Source: JAGQYH01 sp041393015 (GTDB lineage Bacteria > Bacteroidota > Bacteroidia > Chitinophagales > JADIYW01). Taken from it: DNA of 44,452 nucleotides. Each line of letters starts with the position of its first letter. Within the stretch, counting starts at the first letter, position 1. Location of the stretch: assembly GCA_041393015.1 (NCBI GenBank), contig JAWKKV010000015.1:1-44452 (forward strand), given 5' to 3'. The position numbers were made by a program, and so were the translations under genes. Shown here piece by piece: positions 27,561-35,269 of the stretch. Below the pieces are notes generated by a model. It was not told the origin of the DNA. It searched no databases and saw only the letters and a program-made list of their open reading frames with translations.

Positions 27561-28877
27561 ATGGAATTAGATGCTTTTAAAGTAGAAGGAGGACATTCCT
27601 TACATGGCGATATTCATCCTCAAGGAGCAAAAAACGAAGCCCTTCAAGTAATCGCTTCAACGCTACTAACCGCTGAAGAAGTGGTAATCGAAAATATACC
27701 TAACATTAGAGATGTTAATGCGCTTATTAAATTGCTGCAAGATATTGGAGTAACTGTAAAACAATTAGCAGAAGGAAAATATAGCTTCAAAGCCGACAAT
27801 GTCAATCTAGAATATCTAACTACAGACGAATTCAAACAGCAAGCAGGAAGATTACGCGGATCTTTATTGATCATCGGACCATTGTTAGCTCGTTTTCAGA
27901 AAGCATACATGCCAAAACCAGGTGGAGATAAAATCGGAAGAAGAAGGTTGGATACCCACTTTCATGGTTTTGTAAGACTCGGAGCAACATTTGATTATGA
28001 TCAAAACGATGCCTTTTTTAGCATCAATGCAGAAAATTTAACGGGCACTTATGTTCATTTAGACGAACCTTCAGTTACGGGAACCGGTAATATTATCATG
28101 ACGGCTGTAATGGCTAAAGGCAAAACAACCATCTATAACGCTGCTTGTGAACCCTACATTCAACAATTATGTATGCTGCTGAATAACATGGGGGCAAAAA
28201 TTTCAGGTATCAGCTCTAATCTTTTAGAAATTGAAGGCGTTACAGCATTACATGGCGCCAAACACACTATTTTACCGGACATGATTGAAATAGGAAGTTT
28301 CATTGGACTAGCAGCCATGACAGCTTCTGAACTAACCATTAAAAATTGCAGAATTGATCAATTGGGATTAATTCCATCTACTTTTCAAAAGTTAGGCATC
28401 GAAATGGAATTTAGAGGTGATGATATTTTCATTCCCAAACAAGAAAATTATAAAATAGATAAATTCATCGATGGTTCTATTTTGACTATTTACGATCATC
28501 CTTGGCCTGGCTTCACACCCGATCTTTTAAGTATCATTTTAGTAGTAGCCACTCAAGCCAAAGGCAGTATTTTAATTCATCAAAAAATGTTTGAAAGCCG
28601 CTTGTTCTTTACAGATAAGCTAATTGATATGGGTGCCAAAATCATTCTGTGTGATCCACATAGAGCAACAGTTATCGGTATCAATAAAGAATATCCCTTA
28701 AGAGCTATAGAAATGAGCTCACCAGATATTAGAGCCGGAGTAGCACTTCTAATCGCTGCGATGTCAGCAGAAGGTACTAGCATCATCAAAAATATTAATC
28801 AAATTGATAGAGGTTATCAAAATATTGATGGTAGATTAAATGCATTAGGAGCAAAAATTGAAAGAGTATCGTCTTAA
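27561..28877 (+). CDS. murA: UDP-N-acetylglucosamine 1-carboxyvinyltransferase MurA
   Basis: A 438-residue MurA, the first committed step of peptidoglycan synthesis (phosphoenolpyruvate plus UDP-GlcNAc). GAKNEAL (22-28) contains Lys24-Asn25 of the active site, HPWPGFTPDLLS holds the general base Asp, and PDIRAGVALLIAAM carries the conserved Arg. The catalytic-loop segment PGGDKIGRRRLD has Asp123 where E. coli has Cys115, the residue alkylated by fosfomycin. Cytosolic. Downstream is an imperfect palindrome (28888-28922). Upstream is a 198-bp gap with the DUF4290 gene. Motif coverage is complete, so I am sure of the identity. Confidence 0.97.
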   Translation: MELDAFKVEGGHSLHGDIHPQGAKNEALQVIASTLLTAEEVVIENIPNIRDVNALIKLLQDIGVTVKQLAEGKYSFKADNVNLEYLTTDEFKQQAGRLRGSLLIIGPLLARFQKAYMPKPGGDKIGRRRLDTHFHGFVRLGATFDYDQNDAFFSINAENLTGTYVHLDEPSVTGTGNIIMTAVMAKGKTTIYNAACEPYIQQLCMLLNNMGAKISGISSNLLEIEGVTALHGAKHTILPDMIEIGSFIGLAAMTASELTIKNCRIDQLGLIPSTFQKLGIEMEFRGDDIFIPKQENYKIDKFIDGSILTIYDHPWPGFTPDLLSIILVVATQAKGSILIHQKMFESRLFFTDKLIDMGAKIILCDPHRATVIGINKEYPLRAIEMSSPDIRAGVALLIAAMSAEGTSIIKNINQIDRGYQNIDGRLNALGAKIERVSS

Positions 28878-28887
28878 TTCAAAATTC

Positions 28888-28922
28888 TAGACCTGCAAGG
28901 TTATGAAAAACTTGAAGGTCTA
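28888..28922. repeat. Imperfect palindrome after murA
   Basis: TAGACCTGCAAG (28888-28899) pairs with CTTGAAGGTCTA (28911-28922), 11 of 12 bases, with an 11-nt loop. It resembles palindromes scattered in Bacteroidota genomes and may also act as a transcript end. Confidence 0.6.
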
Positions 28923-29042
28923 CTTTCAAAAGATTTGTCAAATCAAAGCTTTCAGATTAATTAACCCTTTTTTGGAACAGAATTTGTTATTATTGAATGA
29001 GAATAGGAATAGACACTAAATTCAAATACAAAAAATAATATA

Positions 29043-29591
29043 ATGAAGAAAAATCTTTTAATTCTAGGATTGATAATTACAGCAGCAATTGCAAGCATGG
29101 CTTGGATGAAAAATCCTATGGCAGTAATGGGTACGCCACAAGTTGGAGATAAAGCAATAGACTTAAAATTTTTAAATCCAGAAGGAAAAGAAATGGCATT
29201 AAGTGAGTTACAAGGCCATGTTGTTCTTTTAGATTTTTGGGCCAGTTGGTGTGGACCATGCAGAAGAGCCAATCCACATGTGGTTGCCGTTTATGAGCAA
29301 TACAAAGATGAAAAATTCATTAAAGGAACTGAAGGCTTTGAAGTATTTAGTGTTTCATTAGATATGGATAAAAATAGATGGATTGATGCCATCGAAAAAG
29401 ATAAACTTTCTTGGAAATATCACGTAAGTGATTTAAAAGGGTGGAGAACAGAAGCCGGCAAACCTTATGGTGTCAGCAGCATTCCATCTACTTATTTGAT
29501 TGATGAAGAAGGCTATATCATCGCCAAAAACCCAAGTCCAGCTGTTATGAAAATGGAACTGGATAAACGTTTGAAGAAGAAAAAAGACTAA
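29043..29591 (+). CDS. TlpA-like thioredoxin family protein, exported
   Basis: A 182-residue protein with an N-terminal hydrophobic segment (about 4-21) that is a signal peptide or anchor, so it faces the periplasm. DFWASWCGPCRRANP has the redox pair Cys70-x-x-Cys73, and SSIPSTYLIDEEG has the cis-Pro before the last strand. The insertion between the redox site and cis-Pro is of the TlpA/ResA/AhpC-TSA kind. It would reduce disulfides or assist cytochrome c/membrane protein maturation; the partner is unknown. It is flanked by gaps of 165 and 263 bp. Confidence 0.88.
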   Translation: MKKNLLILGLIITAAIASMAWMKNPMAVMGTPQVGDKAIDLKFLNPEGKEMALSELQGHVVLLDFWASWCGPCRRANPHVVAVYEQYKDEKFIKGTEGFEVFSVSLDMDKNRWIDAIEKDKLSWKYHVSDLKGWRTEAGKPYGVSSIPSTYLIDEEGYIIAKNPSPAVMKMELDKRLKKKKD

Positions 29592-29743
29592 ATTTCATAC
29601 CTCAAATTAGTCACCTTTTCAATAAGGTCCAATCCACTTTCTAAAAACGCTTCCAGCTTTGTTGTTGGTAGACTTGTCTTACGGATAGAATAAAAGACAG
29701 AAGAGTTATTGACCTCAATAAAAACAAGAACCTTACAAGTCAA
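29588..29743 (-). CDS. Possible small ORF, 51 codons, unknown
   Basis: An uninterrupted reverse-strand frame from TTG 29743 to the stop at 29588-29590, convergent with and overlapping the thioredoxin stop. It reads like protein (KVLVFIEVNNSSVFYSIRKT near the start, LEAFLESGLDLIEKV later) rather than shadow noise, and it fills the gap between the thioredoxin and grpE promoter. No start signal is visible. It may be the C-terminal remnant of a gene whose 5' part is gone, or chance. Confidence 0.2.
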   Translation of the reverse strand: MTCKVLVFIEVNNSSVFYSIRKTSLPTTKLEAFLESGLDLIEKVTNLRYEI

Positions 29744-29854
29744 AAATTTTAGTTAATTGTTACTTCATTGACATTAGGCACTTAAATCTGCCATTTTGTC
29801 CCATCTTTACATTGGCAAGTATTTTGCCTAGTATGCACCAAATACCATTAGTTT

Positions 29855-30427
29855 ATGGATACGGAAAAGATGACTGATATCAACGAAGAAAAAGATCAAA
29901 ACGACAGTTCTGAAAAAAGCTCAAAAGAAGAGCAAAAGAAGAAATCGAAAAAATTGTCTAAAGAAGAACAATTAAAAAGCGACTTAGAAGAGGCTCAAAT
30001 TCAATTACAAGAGCAAAAAGATAAATTTCTAAGATTATATGCTGAGTTCGATAACTTCAAGAAAAGAACGGCAAAAGAAAGATTAGATCTTATAAAAACT
30101 GCTGGTCAAGACGTAGTAATAGAAATGGTTTCTGTTATTGACGATTTTGAAAGAGCAGAAAAAGCGATGGCTTCAAGTGATGATATTGAAGCGGCTAGAG
30201 ATGGCTTTAAATTGATCAAAGAAAAATTGTTGCACAAGCTCCAAAACAAAGGATTAGAAGCTATGGATAGCTTACATACCAATTTTGATGCAGATCTTCA
30301 TGAAGCTATTACAGAGATTCCAGCGCCTAACGATGAGTTAAAAGGAAAGGTAGTAGATGTAGTGGAAAAGGGATATAAATTATATGACAAAATTATACGG
30401 TACGCTAAAGTGGTCGTAGGAAAATAG
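29855..30427 (+). CDS. grpE: Nucleotide exchange factor GrpE
   Basis: A 190-residue GrpE. The first 50 residues are Lys/Glu/Ser rich and disordered, then a long coiled coil (LKSDLEEAQIQLQEQKDKFL to FDNFKKRTAKERLDL), then the beta domain with DLHEAITEIPAPNDELKGKV and VDVVEKGYKLYDKIIRYAKV, the family signature. It swaps ADP for ATP on DnaK. dnaJ follows after 5 bp as an operon partner; dnaK is not in the window. The upstream region has a weak TACATTGG box (29808) and a short GGCAA/TTGCC inverted repeat, but no CIRCE operator. Confidence 0.95.
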   Translation: MDTEKMTDINEEKDQNDSSEKSSKEEQKKKSKKLSKEEQLKSDLEEAQIQLQEQKDKFLRLYAEFDNFKKRTAKERLDLIKTAGQDVVIEMVSVIDDFERAEKAMASSDDIEAARDGFKLIKEKLLHKLQNKGLEAMDSLHTNFDADLHEAITEIPAPNDELKGKVVDVVEKGYKLYDKIIRYAKVVVGK

Positions 30428-30432
30428 TAGGA

Positions 30433-31596
30433 ATGGCAAAAAGAGATTTTTATGAAATTTTAGGCGTATCGAAAAGCGCTAGTGCGGAAGAAATTAAAAA
30501 AGCTTATAGAAAAACTGCACTTCAATATCATCCAGATAGAAATCCGGATGACAAAGAAGCGGAAGAGAAGTTTAAAGCTGCGGCAGAAGCTTATGAAGTA
30601 CTAAGCGATCCTAATAAAAGAGCTAAGTATGATCGATTCGGACATGCTGGTATGAGTGGCGCTGGAGGTTTCGGCGGTGGCGGAAACATGAATATGGACG
30701 ATATCTTCTCTCAATTTGGAGACATTTTTGGAGAAGGCAACCCATTTGAATCTTTCTTTGGTGGCGGCGGAAGAAGTCGCCAAAGAAGAAGCGGTGGAAC
30801 ACCAGGTTCTAATCTTAGAGTAAAAGTTAAACTTACTTTAGAAGAAATAGCCAATGGCGTTCAGAAAAAAATTAAGGTAAAAAAGCACGTAAGTTGCGAT
30901 ACTTGCTCAGGAACTGGCGCTAAAGATGCCAACTCATATCAAACTTGTAACACTTGTAACGGTTCCGGTGTCGTTCGAAAAATATCCAATACCATTTTAG
31001 GTCAAATGCAAACCACTGGAACTTGTCCATCGTGTAAAGGAGAAGGAAAAGTAGTGACTTCAAAGTGTACGAAGTGTAGAGGTGAAGGAAGAAATTACGG
31101 CGAAGAAGTAATCACTATTGATATTCCAGCAGGCGTTGGTGAGGGTGTTCAATTATCCATGAGTGGCAAAGGAAATGCCGGACAAAGAGGCGGCATGAAT
31201 GGAGACTTACTGATTACCATTGAAGAAGTGCCACATGAAGAATTAACTCGCGAAGGCAACAATGTCATCTACAATCTTTACTTAAACATTGCAGATGCTG
31301 CTTTAGGAACCCAAATTGAAGTACCAACTATTGATGGTAAAGCGAAAATAAAAGTACCTAAAGGCACTCAAAGTGGTAAGCTGTTTAAATTAACAGGTAA
31401 AGGACTTCCTAGCCTAAATGGATACGGTCGTGGAGATCAAATTGTGGATGTAAACATCTATACGCCAACCAGTTTAACAAGCGAAGAAGAAGCTATTCTA
31501 GAGAAATTAAAAGGTTCTGAAAATTTTGATCCCTATAACAAAAAGAACAAAGGAAAAGGATTTTTCAGCTCAATGAAAGATTACTTTCAAAAATAA
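30433..31596 (+). CDS. dnaJ: Molecular chaperone DnaJ
   Basis: A 387-residue type I (A) DnaJ. The J domain has HPD at 33-35 in QYHPDRNPDD. A Gly/Phe-rich stretch (GAGGFGGGGN) follows, then four CxxCxGxG zinc repeats (CDTCSGTG, CNTCNGSG, CPSCKGEG, CTKCRGEG), and two beta-barrel substrate-binding domains ending DQIVDVNIYTPTSL. It delivers unfolded clients to DnaK and stimulates ATPase activity. It is 5 bp after grpE. The next gene is 73 bp downstream with its own TATTTTTG box. Confidence 0.97.
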   Translation: MAKRDFYEILGVSKSASAEEIKKAYRKTALQYHPDRNPDDKEAEEKFKAAAEAYEVLSDPNKRAKYDRFGHAGMSGAGGFGGGGNMNMDDIFSQFGDIFGEGNPFESFFGGGGRSRQRRSGGTPGSNLRVKVKLTLEEIANGVQKKIKVKKHVSCDTCSGTGAKDANSYQTCNTCNGSGVVRKISNTILGQMQTTGTCPSCKGEGKVVTSKCTKCRGEGRNYGEEVITIDIPAGVGEGVQLSMSGKGNAGQRGGMNGDLLITIEEVPHEELTREGNNVIYNLYLNIADAALGTQIEVPTIDGKAKIKVPKGTQSGKLFKLTGKGLPSLNGYGRGDQIVDVNIYTPTSLTSEEEAILEKLKGSENFDPYNKKNKGKGFFSSMKDYFQK

Positions 31597-31644
31597 ATTA
31601 ATCTAAAGATTTGTTATCTGACTATATTATGTAGTTGGCTTTCC

Positions 31645-31652
31645 TATTTTTG
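31645..31652 (+). promoter_or_regulatory. -7 box before the T9SS cargo gene
   Basis: TATTTTTG, 17 bp before the ATG; would drive the T9SS-natAB operon independently of dnaJ. Confidence 0.4.
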
Positions 31653-31669
31653 TATAGAATTGTAAAATT

Positions 31670-32683
31670 ATGAAGCAACTAAAATTAGTCTTGTGTTTGA
31701 TGATTGTAGGTTTATTTACTGTAAAAGCAGCTGATGGCAACCTTCAAATAATTAATATTTCTCCAGATACAAGTATGAACTTGGTAAGTGTGAGTTTAGA
31801 AGATAGTGTTTTGATAGACTCACTTGATTTTAATGAAGCTACTGCCTATTTAACTGTTCCGGAAGGAAATGGGCAAGTCTTAAAATTTACATCAGTTAAA
31901 TATCCATCACAAACATTTGAGTTAACAAGTTTAGATATTCAAGAAGGACAATTCTACCAAAGTATATTGAATGGAGTAATTAACACCACAGGCTATTCTC
32001 CAAACCCTGAGGGCATTTCATTAGATTTAACAGCGACATGGAATACCGTTGATACCGCTAACATTGCCAGTAATAAAATAAAAGTGAATTTCTTTCATGG
32101 CGTTTCTGATTTAGTAGAATTAGATGTAGCAGACTTAGTGTTAGAATACATTGTTGATGATATGTCTTACGGGGAGTATAGTGCCACAGCTACTGATTTA
32201 ACAAAAATCAACAGAGACCTTTTCATTACTAGTACTGATTCTGCCAATACTATAGCGTCAAGAAGTATTGACCTTGCTAGCATTAATGGCAAAACATTAA
32301 CTATTTTATTGTCAGGATTCATCGTTCCTTCAGCCAATAATAACGGTCCGGTAATTAGTTATGTAGGAGTTGATGAAGCAGGAAATGTTTTTGCTTTAGA
32401 TATGATTACAACAGTGTTTGAGGAATTGGTTTCAAATTTCAAGCATTATCCTAATCCGGCAACCAACTTTACATTTATTGAGTTTAATAATACTAAACTT
32501 TCTGAAGTCACTATTTCAGTAATTGATCTTTCTGGAAGAACTATTTCAAACGAAGCATTTAACTTAAACACAGGCTTTAATAAAGTAAGAATTGATATTC
32601 CTAATGTTGCAAATGGATTATACTTTTTAAGATTAAGCACCTTAGGAAGCCAAAGCGCATTACCTTTAGTTATTGCAAAATAA
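31670..32683 (+). CDS. Exported protein with T9SS type A C-terminal sorting domain
   Basis: A 337-residue secreted protein. MKQLKLVLCLMIVGLFTVKA is a signal peptide. The middle has beta-rich repeats (LQIINISPDTSMNLVSVSLE and KVNFFHGVSDLVELDVADLV) like DUF4397-type surface modules. The last about 75 residues are a type A T9SS sorting signal: HYPNPATNFTFIEFNN, TISVIDLSGRTIS, NVANGLYFLRLS and a short LVIAK tail. It should be exported across the outer membrane by the type IX system and anchored or released. The stop TAATG shares a base with the ABC ATPase start, an unusual pairing of cargo and transporter genes. Confidence 0.85.
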   Translation: MKQLKLVLCLMIVGLFTVKAADGNLQIINISPDTSMNLVSVSLEDSVLIDSLDFNEATAYLTVPEGNGQVLKFTSVKYPSQTFELTSLDIQEGQFYQSILNGVINTTGYSPNPEGISLDLTATWNTVDTANIASNKIKVNFFHGVSDLVELDVADLVLEYIVDDMSYGEYSATATDLTKINRDLFITSTDSANTIASRSIDLASINGKTLTILLSGFIVPSANNNGPVISYVGVDEAGNVFALDMITTVFEELVSNFKHYPNPATNFTFIEFNNTKLSEVTISVIDLSGRTISNEAFNLNTGFNKVRIDIPNVANGLYFLRLSTLGSQSALPLVIAK

Positions 32684-33618
32684 TGACAGATTACATTGTA
32701 AAGGCTGAAAAATTAACCAAATCATTTGATAAAAATGTCGCGTTAAACGCTATCGATATTACTATTCCGAAAGGAAAAATATTCGGATTATTAGGCCCAA
32801 ATGGCGCCGGTAAAACCACTTTTATTCGTTTAATTACTCAAATTTTTGGACCTGATAGTGGACAGTTATATTTCGATGGCAAGTCAATTTCAAAGTCCAA
32901 TATTTACGATATCGGCTATATGCCGGAAGAAAGAGGACTTTACAAAAAAATGCGAGTAGGCGAACAATTGGTTTATCTCTCACAACTGAGAAATCTATCC
33001 GCTAAAGAAGCCAAATCCAGAATTAAATATTGGTTTGAAAAATTTGAAATTGAAGATTGGTGGACTAAAAAAGTAGAAGAGTTATCAAAAGGTATGCAGC
33101 AAAAAATTCAATTTGTTGCTACGGTTATCCATGACCCAAAGTTATTAATCTTAGACGAACCCTTTTCAGGTTTAGATCCGATCAATACCAATCTCATTAC
33201 CAATGAGATAAAAGAACTTCAAAAAAAAGGCACTTCTATCATTTTTTCTACCCATAGAATGGAACAAGTTGAACAGATATGCGAAGATATCGTGCTGATT
33301 AATAAAGGAAATATCGTATTGGACGGCTCTGTTGCTAACATCAAAAACAAATTTAAAGCCAACCACTACCTTATTCAATTTGAAGGAGAATTAGATGATC
33401 AAAGCATTCCAAGCGGATTTAAATTGTTAGATCAAACGGAGAAAACACTAAAATTTGAATTATCTAGCCATCAAAATTCTAATGAGTTAATAAGAGCTTT
33501 GATCAACCATCATGTTGAAATACATGGCGTCACCGAAATACTGCCTTCTTTAAACGAGATCTTTATCAGTGAAGTGAAGAAAAAATTTGATCATCCATCA
33601 AATTTGACAAATGAATAA
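32683..33618 (+). CDS. ABC transporter ATP-binding protein (NatA-like)
   Basis: A 311-residue ABC ATPase. GPNGAGKTT (38-46) is Walker A, LSKGMQQK the signature, LLILDEPFSGLDP Walker B with D-loop, and STHRMEQVE the switch His. The about 80-residue C-terminal extension (DUF4162-like) is typical of NatA and drug-export ATPases. It is cytosolic, pairing with the next gene. It starts inside the upstream TAATG, and its last 8 bp overlap the permease start (ATGAATAA). Confidence 0.93.
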   Translation: MTDYIVKAEKLTKSFDKNVALNAIDITIPKGKIFGLLGPNGAGKTTFIRLITQIFGPDSGQLYFDGKSISKSNIYDIGYMPEERGLYKKMRVGEQLVYLSQLRNLSAKEAKSRIKYWFEKFEIEDWWTKKVEELSKGMQQKIQFVATVIHDPKLLILDEPFSGLDPINTNLITNEIKELQKKGTSIIFSTHRMEQVEQICEDIVLINKGNIVLDGSVANIKNKFKANHYLIQFEGELDDQSIPSGFKLLDQTEKTLKFELSSHQNSNELIRALINHHVEIHGVTEILPSLNEIFISEVKKKFDHPSNLTNE

Positions 33619-34930
33619 GATTTGGCTCATATTTAGAAGAGAATACCTTACTAAAGTAAAGAAACGTGCTTTTATAGTCACTACGTTGGTCGTTCCTATC
33701 TTATTTGTTGCAGCCATGATAGGCATTGGAATGATTTCTCAAAGTTCATCGGAACAAATTTCATTTGCCGTTAAAGACGATTCAGGCTTGTTTGCCAATA
33801 AGGTAAGAGGAATGGATACGGACAACTTAACCTTTGTCTACTACGATTCTACCAATATATCAAAAGATAGTCTTTTAGCCAGTTATATGAGTTTGGGTTA
33901 TAGCGGAATGCTTTACATTCCTAAAATTGATTTTACTGCGCAGCGTCAATTAAAAACATTAAACTATTATGCCAATCAAACCATAGGACTTAAAACTAAG
34001 GCATATTTAGAAAGTGAATTTTCTGAAGTCATTAGATCTGAGCGAATAAAAAGTTTAGGCTATGATGAAGAAATCATTGCACAACTCAATGAACAGATAA
34101 CTATTCAAACGACAATAGATGGTGAAAAAGGGTCTGATGGAAAAACAGAGATAGCTACGGCAATTGGTTATATGATAGGCTTTATCATTTACATCTACTT
34201 ATTTGTTTATGGCGCTATGGTGATGCGTAGTGTGATGGAAGAAAAAACAAATCGTATTGTTGAAGTCATCATTACCACCATCAAACCTTTCCAATTAATG
34301 ATGGGGAAAATTTTGGGCATTGGAGCAGTTGGCTTAACGCAATTAATCATTTGGGCCATCATATTTGTGGCTACTTTTTCTTTGGCTGGAGTCATATTAG
34401 GCCCTGAATTAATGGATGCTCAAAACAGTATGCCTTCTGCAGAAATGAATCAAATTGATGCAGCCGAAATGGAAGAACAAATTGCAACTGCGCTAATGTA
34501 TATTGGAGAGATCAACTGGTTTAGAGTTGGAATTAGCTTCTTATTTTACTTCTTATTTGGCTATATTTTATATGCGGCACAGTTTGCCGCTGTTGGTTCT
34601 GCTGCTTCTGATGATGGCGATGTGCAAACCTTAATGTTTCCTATTTCCATCCCAATTATTATATCCATTGTTATTATGATGGCGATTATCGATCAACCTA
34701 ATTCGGGATTAGCATTTTGGGGATCTATTATTCCATTTACCGCACCGGTAGTAATGATGTCGAGAATACCATTTGACATTCCTATTTGGGAACAATTACT
34801 ATCGATGGTCATTTTACTAGCCAGCTCATTAAGCATGGTTTGGATAGCCGGAAGAATTTATAGAATCGGCATTCTAATACAAGGACAAAAAGTGAGCTTT
34901 GGCAAACTTTGGAAATGGCTGAGGTATTAA
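33611..34930 (+). CDS. ABC-2 type permease (NatB-like)
   Basis: A 439-residue permease. An N-terminal helix (AFIVTTLVVPILFVAAMIGIG, about 19-39) is followed by a large periplasmic domain of about 140 residues. A cluster of about five helices then follows, with VMRSVMEEKTNRIVEVIITT, the conserved ABC-2 cytoplasmic coupling region. With NatA it forms a Na+-extruding or substrate-exporting ABC-2 transporter; the substrate is unknown. A Gln/Met/Glu-rich loop lies between the inner helices. The NatA overlap indicates translational coupling. 339 bp without genes follow. Confidence 0.9.
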   Translation: MNKIWLIFRREYLTKVKKRAFIVTTLVVPILFVAAMIGIGMISQSSSEQISFAVKDDSGLFANKVRGMDTDNLTFVYYDSTNISKDSLLASYMSLGYSGMLYIPKIDFTAQRQLKTLNYYANQTIGLKTKAYLESEFSEVIRSERIKSLGYDEEIIAQLNEQITIQTTIDGEKGSDGKTEIATAIGYMIGFIIYIYLFVYGAMVMRSVMEEKTNRIVEVIITTIKPFQLMMGKILGIGAVGLTQLIIWAIIFVATFSLAGVILGPELMDAQNSMPSAEMNQIDAAEMEEQIATALMYIGEINWFRVGISFLFYFLFGYILYAAQFAAVGSAASDDGDVQTLMFPISIPIIISIVIMMAIIDQPNSGLAFWGSIIPFTAPVVMMSRIPFDIPIWEQLLSMVILLASSLSMVWIAGRIYRIGILIQGQKVSFGKLWKWLRY

Positions 34931-34989
34931 AAAAAGTAACTAGAGTTAAGAGTACTTAAAGTGCCTAGAGTTCGGAGATCGAGTTTGCG

Positions 34990-35036
34990 AGGAACTTTCT
35001 CGTTCCTTTGAAAACGAGATTGAGACGAAGCAATCT
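34990..35036. repeat. Cluster of overlapping hairpins after the NatB-like gene
   Basis: AGGAAC/GTTCCT (34990-35007), TCTCGTT/AACGAGA (34998-35019) and AGATTG/CAATCT (35017-35036). The first two share bases and exclude each other. The parts GCGAGGAAC and GACGAAGCAATC resemble a common bacterial palindromic repeat. Confidence 0.5.
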
Positions 35037-35148
35037 TTTGAAATTACTAGCTACATTCATAATATTACATCCATCGATAAAATAATTTTTTCAAAAACAC
35101 ATGCTCTAATAGGCTTAATCGAAAATATTTTAAAATGTAAAGAATACG

Positions 35149-35174
35149 CTTTCAGGACTTGCAGACGCTGAAAG
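35149..35174. repeat. Hairpin CTTTCAG/CTGAAAG
   Basis: Seven-bp perfect arms (35149-35155 and 35168-35174) with a 12-nt loop containing GACTTGCAGACG. No T run follows, so it is unlikely to be a terminator. Confidence 0.45.
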
Positions 35175-35207
35175 GAATTCTTGTAAAAGTTAATTAGTTC
35201 ACCTCTT

Positions 35208-35238
35208 AAAAAAACGGCGATAGAAAAATCCATCGCCG
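35208..35238 (-). terminator. Rho-independent terminator of mscS
   Basis: On the minus strand, the stem CGGCGAT/ATCGCCG (arms 35232-35238 and 35215-35221) is followed by seven Ts. Located 32 bp after the mscS stop. Confidence 0.85.
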
Positions 35239-35269
35239 CATTCATTTAATAAATTCTATTTAAAACTCT

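Larger units (their letters stand above)
34931..35269. other. Gene-free stretch with hairpins and repeats
   Basis: 339 bp between the NatB-like gene and mscS (-). It holds the AAAGTGCCTAGAGTT micro-repeat (34958-34972), a nested hairpin cluster (34990-35036), a hairpin CTTTCAG/CTGAAAG (35149-35174) and a minus-strand terminator (35208-35238). A 62-codon reverse ORF covering 35057-35245 overlaps the terminator and looks spurious. Confidence 0.6.

Noticed and set aside
29808..29834. Possible heat-shock operator before grpE
   Set aside because: Only a 5-bp GGCAA/TTGCC repeat is present; it does not match CIRCE (TTAGCACTC-N9-GAGTGCTAA).
35057..35245. Reverse-strand 62-codon ORF in the gene-free stretch
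   Set aside because: It runs through the mscS terminator and hairpins, has no start signal, and its composition looks random.
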